42,433 nt of DNA from Dehalococcoidia bacterium (GCA_009693015.1 SHYB01000017.1:1-42433), one strand, 5' to 3'; numbered from the stretch's first letter, positions 8,424-17,873 are shown. Numbers and translations are program-made. The notes: a model not told the origin generated them from the sequence alone.

Positions 8424-9653
8424 CTAGGAGCGGGCGCCGGTCATCGCCAGATCGCTCCAGCGTCCCGCCAGCGCATCCTCGTAAATACCCAGCAGCCGGT
8501 CCGCCACCAACTGCCACGTCTTGTCGCGCGCCGCCTCTTCCGCGCCTGCCGCCAGCCGCCGCCGCAGCACGACGTTGCCCAGCACCGTCTCCAGGCGCTC
8601 CGCGTACGGCTCAGGGCAATGCCACGGCACCAGGAACCCGCTCGCCCCGTCCTGCACCGTGGACTGTAGCCCCCCCACCCTCGCCGCGATCACCGGCGTG
8701 CCGCAGGCCATTGCCTCCAGCGCCACCATGCCGAACGTCTCATAGAACGATGGCGCCACGCACACGTCCGCGGCGTTGTAATACGCCGGCAGCTCCTCTT
8801 GCGGCACCCTGCCCACGAACCGCAACCGGCTTTCCAGGCCCAGCTCTCGCGCCAGCGCCGCCAGCTTGTGCCGCTCCGGGTCCTGCTCCCCGCCTCCCAC
8901 CAGCAGCACCTCCACCTCCTCCCGCTCCTCCAGCATCGCCACCGCGCGCAGCAGAATATCTATCCCCTTGATCTTCTCCATCCGTCCCACAAACAGCACC
9001 ACGTGCGGCGCCGTCAGTCCCAGCGCCCGCCGCGCCTGCTCCTGGTCCATAGGCCGGAACAGCGATGCATCGTACCCGCACGGCGCCACGCGGCACCGTT
9101 CCGGGCGCGCTCCGTACAGGCGCAGCAATTGCTCCCGCTCCTGCGCGCTGGAAGAGACCAGCACATCCGCCTCCCGCGCGATCCGCTCCTCCACCGCCCC
9201 TCGCTCCGGCGCATCGCCGCTGGAAGGGCGCACCAGGTCCTGCACCCGCGCCAGCGTGTGGAAGCTGGCGATGGCCGGCGCCCCCTGCTCCCGCGCCAGC
9301 GTCAGCGCCGGCGGCCCCGAAAGCCAGTAATGGCCGTGCACCACGTCGTACCGCAGCCCGCGCGACGACGTGTACTCGCGCAGCGCTTCGGTGAACGACG
9401 GCAGATGTTGCGCCAGCGAATGCTTCGGCTCCGCCAGCGGGCCCGCCGCCAGGTGGATCACACGAGCGTTCTCCCCCAGCGCCACCACCTGCGGGTCGTG
9501 CGGGTCATGGAAGCGCGTGAAAATGTCCACGGCAATGCCGCGGCGTCCCAGTTCCTTCGAGGTTTCCTTGAGGAAGACGTTCATGCCGCCGGTGTCCCGT
9601 TCCCCAATCCGGGCGAACGGGCATCCGTGCATGCTGATTGCCGCTATGCGCAA
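8424..9653 (-). CDS. GT4-family glycosyltransferase (GT-B fold)
   Basis: This 409-residue retaining glycosyltransferase has an N-terminal acceptor domain containing DTGGMNVFLKE. Its C-terminal nucleotide-sugar domain has FVGRMEKIKGIDILL and the E-x7-E motif inside PSFYETFGMVALEAMACG. The sequence style resembles MshA and sucrose-synthase-like GT4 enzymes, but donor and acceptor cannot be named. Start is a TTG at 9653, supported by GGGAG eight bases upstream and by the N-terminus RIAAISMHGCPF; no in-frame ATG fits. It is the last gene of a run that includes surA-like, thrC, folE and an acyltransferase gene, with a 33-base gap to the preceding stop. A role in cell-surface glycan or glycolipid synthesis is inferred. 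Confidence 0.85.
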   Translation of the reverse strand: MRIAAISMHGCPFARIGERDTGGMNVFLKETSKELGRRGIAVDIFTRFHDPHDPQVVALGENARVIHLAAGPLAEPKHSLAQHLPSFTEALREYTSSRGLRYDVVHGHYWLSGPPALTLAREQGAPAIASFHTLARVQDLVRPSSGDAPERGAVEERIAREADVLVSSSAQEREQLLRLYGARPERCRVAPCGYDASLFRPMDQEQARRALGLTAPHVVLFVGRMEKIKGIDILLRAVAMLEEREEVEVLLVGGGEQDPERHKLAALARELGLESRLRFVGRVPQEELPAYYNAADVCVAPSFYETFGMVALEAMACGTPVIAARVGGLQSTVQDGASGFLVPWHCPEPYAERLETVLGNVVLRRRLAAGAEEAARDKTWQLVADRLLGIYEDALAGRWSDLAMTGARS

Positions 9654-9686
9654 ACCATTGCTCCCATCCTCTGACGCCCCTACCGC

Positions 9687-10679
9687 CTATCGCCGCACCG
9701 TGAGGCGGTACACAGTGTACTCCTTCGCCCCAAGATCGTACTTGTACTGCTCCGCGCCGCGCAAGAACGAAAAACGCCTGTGCCCCTGGCTGATCGCCTC
9801 CTGGATGCACAACACCTTCAGCATCAGCCCTGCGCTCAGCCCCGCGTAGCGCGTATCGAAGCCGCTGTTGTACAGATTGTACGCGCCGTCGTAATCGAAG
9901 CAGAGGCAGCCCGCCACCCGCGTCCCGTCCAGCTCCAGGAAAAACAGACGCAGCCAGCCTTCCTGCGCCATCGCCTGCGCCAGCGTGCGGAAAAAGCGCT
10001 CCCGCTCCGGCGAAAGAAATCGCGCTTTCTCCTCCCTGCTGCTCCGCATCAGCGCCAGGAACGTCTCCAGCGCCGCTCCTAACTCAGGCTGCGACGCCGC
10101 ATCCACGCAGCGCACCACACCTGCCTTGCCCAGCCTGCGCAGCTTGCGGCGCAGCTCCTGCCGGTCCTTCCCCGGCAGCGACTCCAGGTACGTGTCGAAC
10201 GTTGCCGGCGCTTCCGGCGTCCCCGGCAGGTCAATATACGGGCTGACGTCCTCCCGCTCCCGCTCCACCCGCCAGCCCTGCGCCTGCATCGCCGCCGGTA
10301 CGCGCTCCAGCGCCGGCGAATCCTCCGCGACCCCGTCCAGCACCAGCGCGTCCCACGCCATAGGCGCCAGCGCCCGCGCCAGCGCGGGGAAGAACGCCCC
10401 CTCCGCCTCCGGCGCATAGACGAACGCGTGAAAATCGCACACATCGGGGAGGGCCATGAAGCGCACCGTGCCGCCATCGCGCATCAGCGGCGCCACCCCG
10501 CGCAGCGCGCCGTCCTCTCGGAATGCCAGCACTAGCGCTTCCTGTGTCGTGCGCGCCGCCTGCCACCACGCCCGCTGCCAGGCCGGCGTGGCGAACACCG
10601 GCGCCTTTGCCGCCAGCGCCAGCCGTTCCCACTCCGGCGCCACCGCTTCGAACGCCTCGGCGCGCGCGAGAAAACTCAA
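9687..10679 (-). CDS. BioF2/FemAB-like GNAT acyltransferase (Acetyltransf_6 type)
   Basis: I place the start at the TTG at 10679, because the folE stop overlaps it (TTGA, 10676-10679) and the frame upstream is a shadow of folE. The 330-residue product has the two-lobed GNAT pattern of the BioF2-like/CelD family. The first lobe contains [13 protein letters not shown], and the C-terminal lobe has [20 protein letters not shown] and [18 protein letters not shown]. These proteins are often linked to polysaccharide or cell-envelope modification, which suits the glycosyltransferase that follows. The exact acyl or aminoacyl donor is unknown. Family call good; function inferred. Confidence 0.75.
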   Translation of the reverse strand: MSFLARAEAFEAVAPEWERLALAAKAPVFATPAWQRAWWQAARTTQEALVLAFREDGALRGVAPLMRDGGTVRFMALPDVCDFHAFVYAPEAEGAFFPALARALAPMAWDALVLDGVAEDSPALERVPAAMQAQGWRVEREREDVSPYIDLPGTPEAPATFDTYLESLPGKDRQELRRKLRRLGKAGVVRCVDAASQPELGAALETFLALMRSSREEKARFLSPERERFFRTLAQAMAQEGWLRLFFLELDGTRVAGCLCFDYDGAYNLYNSGFDTRYAGLSAGLMLKVLCIQEAISQGHRRFSFLRGAEQYKYDLGAKEYTVYRLTVRR

Positions 10680-11236
10680 CGGGTCTCCTGCACCAGCGAC
10701 AGGAACTCCGCGCGCGTCACCGGGCTTTGCTCGAAGCGTCCCCGCACCGCCGATGTCACCATGTTCGCCCCGGGCTTCTTGACCCCCCGCATCGTCATGC
10801 ACAGGTGCTCCGCCCGCAGCACCACCGCCACCCCATCCGGCTGCACGTGCTGCATGATCGCGTCCGCGATCTGCGATGTCAGCCGCTCTTGCAATTGCGG
10901 ACGCTTGGCGAAGATTTCCACCGCCCGTGCGATCTTGCTGATGCCCACCACCCTGCCGTTCGGAATATATCCCACCGCCGCCGTGCCGTAAAACGGCAGC
11001 AAATGATGCTCGCACATGGAATAGAAGGGGATGTCCTTCAGCACCACCATCTCGCGGTGCCCCTCTTCAAAGCCGACCGATAGTTCCTCCACCGCGTCTT
11101 GCTTCAGCCCCGCGAAAATCTCCTCATACATCTCCGCGATGCGCCGCGGCGTCTCACGCAACCCCTCTCGGCGGGGGTCCTCCCCCACGCCGCGAAGGAT
11201 CTGCTCCACCGCGTCCTTGATCCCTTCCGTGTCCAT
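10676..11236 (-). CDS. folE: GTP cyclohydrolase I
   Basis: This 186-residue protein is the normal length for FolE. It converts GTP to 7,8-dihydroneopterin triphosphate, the first step of folate (and pterin or queuosine precursor) synthesis. Zinc ligands are visible: C75 and H78 in [10 protein letters not shown] and C146 in EHLCMTMRG. The substrate-binding [11 protein letters not shown] segment is intact. Start is the ATG at 11236 with AAGGAAC upstream. It sits 41 bases after thrC and overlaps the next gene by four bases, so it is an internal operon gene. No sign of damage. Confidence 0.95.
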   Translation of the reverse strand: MDTEGIKDAVEQILRGVGEDPRREGLRETPRRIAEMYEEIFAGLKQDAVEELSVGFEEGHREMVVLKDIPFYSMCEHHLLPFYGTAAVGYIPNGRVVGISKIARAVEIFAKRPQLQERLTSQIADAIMQHVQPDGVAVVLRAEHLCMTMRGVKKPGANMVTSAVRGRFEQSPVTRAEFLSLVQETR

Positions 11237-11277
11237 GCTGTTCCTTCGATGCCCTAGCGCCCGCGAAGCCGTCCTCG

Positions 11278-12372
11278 CTAGCGATATCCCAGCGCCGCTT
11301 CCACCGCATGCAGCTCCGCCCGCACCGAGCTTGGCTCGCCCGTCATATGCTTCGTCGCCGTTTCCGGGTCCTTCAGGCCGCTTCCCGTGATCACGCACAC
11401 CGCCGTCAGCCCGCGCATGTCCGTCCCCTTGCGGCACAGGCGCATCAGCCCCGCCACCGACGCCGCCGACGCCGGCTCCCCGAAGACCCCCTCCCGCGAT
11501 GCCAGCAGGCGGTACGCCTCCAGGATTTCTTCGTCTGTCACCATATCGATCAGCCCCGCCGATTCGTCCCGCGCCGCGATCGCTCCCTGCCATGATGCTG
11601 GGTTGCCGATCCGTATCGCCGACGCCACCGTCGTGGGCACTTCCACCACGCGGCCGCGCACAATCGGCGCCGCCCCCTCCGCCTGGAACCCTAGCATCCG
11701 CGGGCGTTTCCCCGCCTTCCCCAGGGCGTGATACTCCTTGAACCCCTTCCAGTACGCCGTGATATTCCCTGCGTTCCCCACCGGAATGCACAGCAGGTCC
11801 GGCGCCTCCCCCAGCGCGTCCACAATCTCGAACGCCGCCGTCTTCTGTCCCTCGATGCGGTGCGAGTTCACCGAGTTTACCAGCGTCACCGGCTGCCGCT
11901 CCGCCAGCTCCTGCACGATGCGCAGCGCCTGGTCGAAGTTCCCCTCCAGCGACACGATCCGCGTGCCGTAGGCCACCGCCTGCGCCATCTTCCCCGCGGC
12001 GATGTTCCCCTTCGGCACCACCACAATCGAGCGCAGGTTACACCGCGCCGCATACGCCGCCGCCGATGCGCTGGTGTTCCCCGTGGAGGCGCAGATCACC
12101 GCGCTGCTCCCCCCTTCTATCGCCTTGGCGATCGCCACCACCATCCCCCGGTCCTTGAACGATCCCGTGGGGTTGCAGCCTTCCAGCTTGAAATACAGCC
12201 GCCCGATCCCCAGCTCCTTCTCCAGGTTGCTGGAGCGCACCAACGGCGTGTTGCCCTCGCCGAGCGAGATCATCGGCGTGGCAGGCGTCACCGGTAGCAA
12301 GCCGCGGTACGCGGAGAGCACCCCGCCCGGGGCCTGCCCTCGCGTCTCTTGCATGTCAGGCTCGTCACGCAC
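11278..12372 (-). CDS. thrC: Threonine synthase
   Basis: This is a PLP-dependent fold-type II enzyme of 364 residues (GTG start at 12372; an in-frame ATG at 12354 is equally possible). It converts O-phosphohomoserine to threonine in the cytoplasm. The PLP lysine is K73 in [26 protein letters not shown] is the asparagine/serine loop that binds substrate carboxylate. EGNTPLV near the N-terminus and [18 protein letters not shown] are typical of bacterial and archaeal ThrC of the shorter class. It lies 36 bases downstream of the SurA-like gene and upstream of folE in the same direction. No hom or thrB gene is present in the window. Confidence 0.92.
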   Translation of the reverse strand: MRDEPDMQETRGQAPGGVLSAYRGLLPVTPATPMISLGEGNTPLVRSSNLEKELGIGRLYFKLEGCNPTGSFKDRGMVVAIAKAIEGGSSAVICASTGNTSASAAAYAARCNLRSIVVVPKGNIAAGKMAQAVAYGTRIVSLEGNFDQALRIVQELAERQPVTLVNSVNSHRIEGQKTAAFEIVDALGEAPDLLCIPVGNAGNITAYWKGFKEYHALGKAGKRPRMLGFQAEGAAPIVRGRVVEVPTTVASAIRIGNPASWQGAIAARDESAGLIDMVTDEEILEAYRLLASREGVFGEPASAASVAGLMRLCRKGTDMRGLTAVCVITGSGLKDPETATKHMTGEPSSVRAELHAVEAALGYR

Positions 12373-12408
12373 GCTGGGGTGGCGCCTTTCCGGGCCGTTC
12401 GCCGGCGA

Positions 12409-13812
12409 TTATTGGAAGATGTTGGGGTTCTGTTGCTTTCGCGCTGCTTGCGCCGTCGCCGTGACGTCCCGCTGAAACTTGGTGGAGGCCACGTCCTCCA
12501 CCTGGTCGAGCGCCCGCGTCACCTTCTCGCTGCCGAATCCATGATAGATCACGCTGTTCGTCGCCTGCTCCCGCTCCAGCCACGCATCCAGCGCCCGCGT
12601 CTTCAGCACCTCAAAGTCGTCGTCGGACACCTCCACCGCCTGGCCGCGCTCCGCCACCTTGAAGAAGTACGTGCCTTCCAGCGAGTTGAGCGGGTCGGTA
12701 GCCTTCCCCGTCTCCATGCCGCGGATCCAAAAATCGAACAGGCCGTTGAAGTCGCCCACGCCCACCAGTCCAAGGTCGCCGCGCTTCGACCGCAACTCCG
12801 CGTCCGTGGACAGCTGCGCCGACACGTCGGCGAAGTTCGCCCCGTTCTGCACCTGCGTAATCAGCGCCCGCGCCGTCTCCGTATCCTTCACCAGCGCCGC
12901 CTGAAGACGCGCCTTCCCGCCAATCCGCTCCTGCAGCCGCACAACATACACGCCCTGCGGCGCCTGGATCGGGTCGCTCATCTGACCGATGGCCAGCCCA
13001 AACAGCAGCGTATCGAAGTCCTTGAACACCAGCCGCGGTGTCCATCCCCGCTCGCCGCCGTGGTTGCGCGATACTTCGTCAACTGAAACCTCGCGCGCCA
13101 CCTTGCTGAAGTCCTCGCCCTCCGCCAGCCGCTTCACGATCAGCCCGGTGGACGTCGTCTCCGGGACTCGAATCATCAGAAGGCGCGCCTGCGGCTGCAC
13201 CCGGGGAATGTCCGTGCCCAGCTTCTCCTGCAACTGCTCGCGAATCAGCGACGTGCGCACCTTCTCCTCAAACTGCCCCCGCGTCAGCTGGGTGGTGGAA
13301 AGATAGTTGCTCAGGCGCACCTGAAAATCAGCGGCCACGTCGGCATACTTCACCTCGTCGGTGAATCCCAGGCGCGTCAGCATCTCCGTCCGCACGTCCT
13401 CATCCGTCACCCGCAGCCCTTCCCGGCTCGCCGCCTGGCGCACCAGTTCGTCCTGCGCCATGCTCTGGAACAGCAGGTACGGCAAGCGCCCTGCGTCAAA
13501 CTGCCCGCCCGCCGCCTCCGACAGCAGCTTCTCCGCCTTCAGTAGGGAGACGTACTCACGGAACGCGAAGTCGCGGCTGTTCACCGTCAAAATCGGCTCG
13601 TCCGCCACTGATTTCACCGTCACGATGTAGTTAACGATGATCGCCACGCCGATGGCTGTGAGCAGCGCCCCAAAGGGGATCAGGCGCTTCCACGGCACGC
13701 GCTGTGTCGTCATCGGCGTGCGGCGCCCCGCTTCCATGTCGTAAAACCCCTCGCGGGGCGTCGGCGTGCCGCCTGAGGAGGCGCGTCGTTGCGAGCGGCG
13801 TCGGTTGGCCAT
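12409..13812 (-). CDS. Membrane-anchored SurA/PpiC-type peptidyl-prolyl isomerase-like foldase
   Basis: This 467-residue protein has a basic cytoplasmic N-terminus, one transmembrane anchor at about residues 43-65, then a SurA-N-like helical domain (about 75-200). Two parvulin-like segments follow, near 215-300 ('NHGGERGWTP...') and 305-395 ('RSKRGDLGLVGVG'). Such proteins assist folding of exported proteins outside the membrane. The catalytic histidine pattern of active parvulins is only partly evident, so it may be mainly a chaperone. The ATG at 13812 is preceded by GAGGAT. It opens the thrC-folE-acyltransferase-glycosyltransferase run. No convincing promoter was seen in the 105 bases before it, so some read-through from rpsF-ssb-rpsR is possible. 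Confidence 0.8.
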   Translation of the reverse strand: MANRRRSQRRASSGGTPTPREGFYDMEAGRRTPMTTQRVPWKRLIPFGALLTAIGVAIIVNYIVTVKSVADEPILTVNSRDFAFREYVSLLKAEKLLSEAAGGQFDAGRLPYLLFQSMAQDELVRQAASREGLRVTDEDVRTEMLTRLGFTDEVKYADVAADFQVRLSNYLSTTQLTRGQFEEKVRTSLIREQLQEKLGTDIPRVQPQARLLMIRVPETTSTGLIVKRLAEGEDFSKVAREVSVDEVSRNHGGERGWTPRLVFKDFDTLLFGLAIGQMSDPIQAPQGVYVVRLQERIGGKARLQAALVKDTETARALITQVQNGANFADVSAQLSTDAELRSKRGDLGLVGVGDFNGLFDFWIRGMETGKATDPLNSLEGTYFFKVAERGQAVEVSDDDFEVLKTRALDAWLEREQATNSVIYHGFGSEKVTRALDQVEDVASTKFQRDVTATAQAARKQQNPNIFQ

Positions 13813-13917
13813 GGCTATCCTCGGTTACCGTAAGCTGTGAGAGTGTACGGAACCGCCCCTGGCCGCGGATGCACGCACCGGTGGGATCCGCCGCATCTCG
13901 TCACGGGGCCAGCCCGG

Positions 13918-14265
13918 CTAGGACTGCCCGTACCGGCTCTCCATCGCCTGCTCCTGCGTAAAGGGCAGGAAGGCCAGATGCCGCGCCCGCTTCAGCGCCT
14001 CCGTCAGCATCCGCTGATGCTTGGCGCACGTCCCCGTCTTGCGCCGCGGATCAATCTTCGCCCGCTCGGAAACAAAGCGGCGCAGCATATCAATGTTCTT
14101 GTAATCAATCGCCGTCGCATGCTCCACGCAGAAAGAACACACCTTGCGACGATGGAAAAAGCGTGGTCGCCCGCCGCTTCGCCCTCCCGGCCCGCCCGCG
14201 CCGCCCGGTCCCCGTCGCCCGCCGGAGCGTCCGCCGCCTGATCCTGATGGCCCGCGATCTTGCAT
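13918..14265 (-). CDS. rpsR: 30S ribosomal protein bS18
   Basis: This is 115 residues with the start at the ATG at 14265, chosen over an in-frame ATG at 14319 because AGGGAA lies directly upstream. Residues 1-34 are a Gly/Arg-rich extension not seen in many S18 proteins. The core follows with [18 protein letters not shown] and the typical [10 protein letters not shown] end. Cysteines C43 and C46 (VCSFC) with C80 and H83 (TCAKH) suggest a zinc-binding 'C+' form of S18. It is the third gene of the conserved rpsF-ssb-rpsR cluster; rplI, which often follows, is absent here. Confidence 0.95.
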   Translation of the reverse strand: MQDRGPSGSGGGRSGGRRGPGGAGGPGGRSGGRPRFFHRRKVCSFCVEHATAIDYKNIDMLRRFVSERAKIDPRRKTGTCAKHQRMLTEALKRARHLAFLPFTQEQAMESRYGQS

Positions 14266-14333
14266 AGCTTCCCTTTCGTCCTTGCTCTCTATCGTGCTAT
14301 CGCCTGCCCGCGGCGACACATACTCTTAGACTC

Positions 14334-14756
14334 TTAGAACGGCAGGTCTTCCGGCTCCACGGCGCCGCCGCTCTCCGCGCCCTCGCTCTCGGCGCTGCCG
14401 CCTGTGCTGCCGCCGCCATCCTGCGGCTGCCGGTCAAGGAACAGCACCTTGTTCGCGATAATCTCGTTGCGCGACCGCGTCACCCCGTCCTGGCCCTCCC
14501 AGGTGTTGGTGTGCAGCCGCCCTTCCACATACGCCCGCCGCCCCTTGCTCAGATACTGGTTCACCTGCTCCGCCAGCTGGTTCCACGTCACCACGGAGAA
14601 CCACTCGGTCTCCTGCTTCCGCTCTCCCGCCGCCGTATTGTAGCTCCGGCTCGTGGCAATGCGGAACGACGTCACCGGGCTGCCGCTCGCCGTGTAGCGC
14701 ATCTCCGGGTCCGTCCCCACGTTGCCGATGATCATGATCTTATTCAGCCCAACCAT
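14334..14756 (-). CDS. ssb: Single-stranded DNA-binding protein
   Basis: This 140-residue SSB has an N-terminal OB fold (about 1-108) beginning GLNKIMIIGNVGTDPEMRYT and containing WFSVVTWNQLAEQ and KGRRAYVEGRL. A Gly/Ser/Glu-rich flexible tail follows, ending EDLPF, the acidic tip that recruits replication and repair partners. It binds and protects ssDNA as a tetramer. It lies between rpsF (30-base gap) and rpsR (68-base gap), the standard bacterial arrangement. Nothing unusual. Confidence 0.96.
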   Translation of the reverse strand: MVGLNKIMIIGNVGTDPEMRYTASGSPVTSFRIATSRSYNTAAGERKQETEWFSVVTWNQLAEQVNQYLSKGRRAYVEGRLHTNTWEGQDGVTRSRNEIIANKVLFLDRQPQDGGGSTGGSAESEGAESGGAVEPEDLPF

Positions 14757-14786
14757 GATCCCACCGTCCCTTCTCCCGCAGCATCT

Positions 14787-15074
14787 CTACGCTTCCAGCT
14801 TCACCAACAGATGCCGGATAATATCCTCGGAAATCGTGAGGCTATTCACCAGCGCCTTAGCGCCCGTGGGCTCCATGCTGAAGTTCGTCTGGACGTAATT
14901 CGCCTCTTGAAAGTCGCCGATGTGGTATGCCAGGCGACGCCGTCCCCAGGGCTTCACCGCGGCCACCTTGCCGCCCTGTGAAGTAATCATCCCCGTCACG
15001 CGCTGCACCACGCCATCCACCTGATCGTCGGCCACTTGCGGGCTCACCAGCATCACCAATTCATATTCACGCAA
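14787..15074 (-). CDS. rpsF: 30S ribosomal protein bS6
   Basis: I place the start at the TTG at 15074, giving the canonical S6 N-terminus M-REYELVMLVSP and a 95-residue protein. GAAGGAG sits eight bases upstream. An ATG at 15116 is in frame, but it overlaps a TATAAT -10 box (15120-15115), so transcripts from that promoter would begin downstream of it. The body has the S6 hallmarks KVAAVKPWGRRRLAYHI and EANYVQTNF. S6 binds S18 and 16S rRNA in the 30S platform. It is the first gene of rpsF-ssb-rpsR. Confidence 0.93.
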   Translation of the reverse strand: MREYELVMLVSPQVADDQVDGVVQRVTGMITSQGGKVAAVKPWGRRRLAYHIGDFQEANYVQTNFSMEPTGAKALVNSLTISEDIIRHLLVKLEA

Positions 15075-15114
15075 AGCAAACAACTCCTTCGGTTCCTTGA
15101 CGGCAACAGCGGCC

Positions 15115-15143
15115 ATTATAGCACGCCCCATCCTGGGGGCCAA
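15115..15143 (-). promoter_or_regulatory. Promoter of the rpsF-ssb-rpsR operon
   Basis: On the minus strand TTGGCC (15143-15138), a 17-base spacer and TATAAT (15120-15115) form the promoter. TGC before the -10 makes an extended -10 element. Predicted transcription start is near 15108, leaving a leader of about 34 bases before the TTG start of rpsF. Confidence 0.7.
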
Positions 15144-15195
15144 TTGGCGGCATGCCAGTAGGTTGGCATTGCAGGGAGGATGCTCCAATCAATGC

Positions 15196-15801
15196 TCATG
15201 AAACAGTCGCGCCCAAGCTGCGCCAGCTGCCATACATCGAAGCCATCGCATTTTCGACGTCAGTCCATCTGGCATTTCCAACTATGCCTCTAAATCCCCA
15301 ATCCTCAGCGTTGGTATCGGTACAGCTCACATAAAAGTGCCATTTCCCGATCCCCGCTTCGATCCAATACGCCAACGAAGGGGCCTCATGAGGTTCGCAC
15401 ACCACTCCGCGCCCTAGGCCACTTCCTTCGCGTTGACACTCGCCTTTGCGACCAGGCCTTCGGTACTCCTCAGATTCAAACCATTCAAAGCCCCTCGCCC
15501 AATCGGGTGTGATCGTTGCTGTTCGTTTAGTTTCGGGCGGTGCTTGACGCAAGTCAATTCATATCGATGCCTTGAAAGATTTTCCACTACATCTTCTATT
15601 AACCTCGCCTGAAGAAAAGTAAGCCTCAGTTTGCCTTGTGCCAGGAAAGGCTGCTTGGCAGAGGGGCACTGCCGAGCTAAATGGCGAGTCTGCCGCCGCT
15701 GTTGATAGGTGTGAGTTCCAATCAGGAACCTGCCATAGAATGACGCTAACAAAAGCCACAATCAGTATGATGTTCCCTATCCCCGGGCGCGCAACCAGCA
15801 A
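15196..15801 (-). pseudogene. Frame-disrupted gene for a small membrane-anchored protein, family unknown
   Basis: This patch is visibly less GC-rich than its surroundings. The minus strand carries sense-like sequence in three pieces. 15801 to about 15640 encodes a transmembrane segment NIILIVAFVSVILWQVPDW. About 15640-15530 reads best in a shifted frame (LIEDVVENLSRHRYELTC). 15530-15196 returns to the first frame and encodes KWHFYVSCTDTNAEDWGF and ARWTDVENAMASMYGSW. The first frame alone is broken by a TGA at 15561-15559. Two compensating frameshifts therefore explain it best: a decayed gene, or sequencing errors in an intact one of about 200 residues. I do not recognise the family. The lower GC suggests recent acquisition. 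Confidence 0.5.
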
Positions 15802-15873
15802 AGCACCGTGGATAACTTGTTCATGGCCCTTTTGGTTCCATTCGGGCCCTGCCCCCTACTGAGCTGGACCAGA

Positions 15874-17124
15874 TTACCCATCCAGCCCCGGCACGGGGAA
15901 GCGCATCGCCATCGCCTGCGCCTCCGCGCTCACCTTTGCCAGCGTCTTCGCGTCCTCCGGCTGCCGCAGCGTCGTCACGATCATCACCGCGATCTGCTCC
16001 ATCTCCTTCATGCCGAAGCCACGGCTCGTCGTCGCCGGCGTCCCCAGGCGCAGCCCGCTCGTCACCCGCGGCGGCTTCTGATCGAACGGTATCGCATTCT
16101 TGTTCACCGTGATATGCACGCTCTCCAGCGCCGACTCCGCCTGCGCCCCCGTCACCCCCAGCGGCGTCACATCAATCAGCACCAGGTGATTGTCCGTCCC
16201 GCCGGAAATCACCCGCACCCCCTGCTGCGACAGCGCCTTCGCCAGCGCCCGCGCGTTCTCCACCACCGCCTGCTGGTAGCGCTTGAACGACGGCTGCAGC
16301 GCCTCGCCGAACGCCACCGCCTTCGCCGCCACAATGTGCATCAGCGGCCCGCCCTGCGTCTTGGGGAACACCCCCCGGTCAATCGCGCTCGCCAATTCCT
16401 TGGTGCACAGCACCATGCCCCCGCGCGGCCCGCGCAGCGTCTTATGCGTGGACGACGTGATCACGTCCGCATGCCCTGCCGGCGATGGGTGCAGCCCCGC
16501 CGCGATAATTCCCGCCGGGTGCGCCATATCCACCATCAGCTTCGCCCCCACACTTTTGGCAATGGAGCCAAACTTGGCGAAATCAATGGTCCGCGGGTAC
16601 GCCGTCGCCCCCGCCACGATCAGCTTGGGCTTGTGCTCCTGCGCCAGCCGCGCAATCTCATCGTAGTCCAGCGTCTCGCTCTCGCGGTCCACGCCGTAGG
16701 AGATGAAGTTGTACAGCTTGCCGGAAAAGTTCACCGGACTGCCGTGCGTGAGGTGCCCCCCCTGATCCAGGCGCATTCCCAGCACCGTGTCGCCGTGTTC
16801 CAGCAGCGCGAAGTACGCCGCCATGTTCGCCTGCGCCCCGCTGTGCGGCTGCACGTTGGCGTGCTCCACGCCGTACAACTCCTTCGCGCGGTCTATCGCG
16901 ATCTGCTCGGCGATGTCCACAAACTGGCAGCCGCCGTAATACCGCTTGCCGGGGTACCCCTCGGCGTACTTGTTCGTTAGTGGCGACCCCATCATCTCCA
17001 GCACCGCCTTGGAGACGTAGTTCTCCGAGGCGATCAGCACGATGTTGCGCCGCTGCCGGTCCAGCTCCTGCTCCAGCGCCTGGGCGATCTGCGGGTCCTG
17101 CTTGCGCAGCGTGTCCGATATCAT
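15874..17124 (-). CDS. glyA: Serine hydroxymethyltransferase
   Basis: This 416-residue PLP enzyme interconverts serine plus tetrahydrofolate and glycine plus 5,10-methylene-THF, the main one-carbon source. K228 in [14 protein letters not shown] is the PLP lysine. Other signatures are [42 protein letters not shown] and [13 protein letters not shown]; the last has Pro where Ile is common. The ATG at 17124 is preceded by GGAAGGAC. It has its own consensus promoter and no co-directional close neighbour downstream, so it is probably monocistronic. Complete and ordinary. Confidence 0.97.
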   Translation of the reverse strand: MISDTLRKQDPQIAQALEQELDRQRRNIVLIASENYVSKAVLEMMGSPLTNKYAEGYPGKRYYGGCQFVDIAEQIAIDRAKELYGVEHANVQPHSGAQANMAAYFALLEHGDTVLGMRLDQGGHLTHGSPVNFSGKLYNFISYGVDRESETLDYDEIARLAQEHKPKLIVAGATAYPRTIDFAKFGSIAKSVGAKLMVDMAHPAGIIAAGLHPSPAGHADVITSSTHKTLRGPRGGMVLCTKELASAIDRGVFPKTQGGPLMHIVAAKAVAFGEALQPSFKRYQQAVVENARALAKALSQQGVRVISGGTDNHLVLIDVTPLGVTGAQAESALESVHITVNKNAIPFDQKPPRVTSGLRLGTPATTSRGFGMKEMEQIAVMIVTTLRQPEDAKTLAKVSAEAQAMAMRFPVPGLDG

Positions 17125-17200
17125 CGGTGTCCTTCCCTAGCGCGGGCGCATCCGGCATGCAAAGAGGGCCGTTCCTGGTTTCGGCGCGCGGGCCGGTTCA

Positions 17201-17230
17201 ATCGTAGCCTCGCCTGCTCTGGAGTGTCAA
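17201..17230 (-). promoter_or_regulatory. Promoter of glyA
   Basis: On the minus strand TTGACA (17230-17225), an 18-base spacer and TACGAT (17206-17201) lie about 80 bases upstream of the glyA ATG. Confidence 0.7.
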
Positions 17231-17282
17231 CCTGCGCATCCCTGTGCTACCCTGCCGCCAACCCGCCGCCAAGGAGCGCGCC

Positions 17283-17675
17283 ATGCCCAGAGGCATCTAC
17301 CTCGCCTTCACCGATTGCACCGACCCCGCGAGGGAGCACGAGTTCAACCGCTGGTACTCCCACACCCACCTGCCCGACCTCAGCGCGTCGCAGGGCTTCG
17401 TCGCCGTGCGGCGCTACGTCAGCCTCGATCCCGCCGCCGCGCCGTCCAAGTACCTCGCCGCCTACGAGTTCGACAGCCCCGACCTGCGCGCCAGCGTCCT
17501 CGACCTGCGCCGCATCGCCTACGCCGCCATGGACGTCGGCCGTCACATCGAATGCATCTCCGGCGCAGGCGGCTACATCTACCAGGAGATAGACCCACGC
17601 TTCCTCGCTCCTCTCGAGCGCCTGGACTACCCCCGCGCTGTCCCTCCTGCCCTGCGCGCCTTGCCACCCCCGTGA
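17283..17675 (+). CDS. Small EthD-like / dimeric alpha-beta barrel protein
   Basis: This is 130 residues from the ATG at 17283, with AAGGAG seven bases upstream. The N-terminus GIYLAFTDCTDPAREHEFN followed by RWYSHTHLPDL matches the N-x-W-Y-x3-H-L-P-D signature of EthD-like and related ferredoxin-like dimeric barrel proteins. A second half ends in a short Pro-rich tail. Members occur in degradation pathways, but most have no assigned reaction. It is divergent from glyA and lies upstream of an epimerase gene, separated from it by an interspersed repeat. The family call is moderate and the function unknown. Confidence 0.65.
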   Translation: MPRGIYLAFTDCTDPAREHEFNRWYSHTHLPDLSASQGFVAVRRYVSLDPAAAPSKYLAAYEFDSPDLRASVLDLRRIAYAAMDVGRHIECISGAGGYIYQEIDPRFLAPLERLDYPRAVPPALRALPPP

Positions 17676-17768
17676 CCGTCATTCTCCCGTCCCCGAGAGG
17701 CCGATCCCATCGGCCCGGCGAAAAGCCTGCCCCCGCGAAGGCCGTGGGCCGGAATCCATTCCCTCCTA

Positions 17769-17873
17769 GGGTGTGTCCAGAGAGGGGGCGAAGCCCATCT
17801 CTGGCAAGGGTACAGGGGAGGTGCCCCTGTCCTTCTGTTGCAACATTTGAGGGTGGGTGGGAATATCTGGTAA
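17769..17873 (+). repeat. Interspersed two-hairpin repeat (family A), copy 1
   Basis: It begins GGGTGTGTCCAGAGAGGGGG. Hairpin 1 pairs CCAGAGA (17777-17783) with TCTCTGG (17798-17804). Hairpin 2 pairs ACAGGGG (17812-17818) with CCCCTGT (17824-17830) around loop AGGTG, followed by CCTTCTGTTG and a GGGTGGGTGGG tail. The preceding stretch 17690-17768 has no gene; it looks like degenerate copies of a 'CCCGCGAAGGC' type repeat. Related copies are at 23568, 34735 and 35402. Confidence 0.8.

Noticed and set aside
15559-15561. Second candidate selenocysteine TGA in the unknown gene at 15196-15801
   Set aside because: There is no U-x-x-C or other redox context, and coding sense shifts frame on both sides of the TGA, so frameshifts explain it better.
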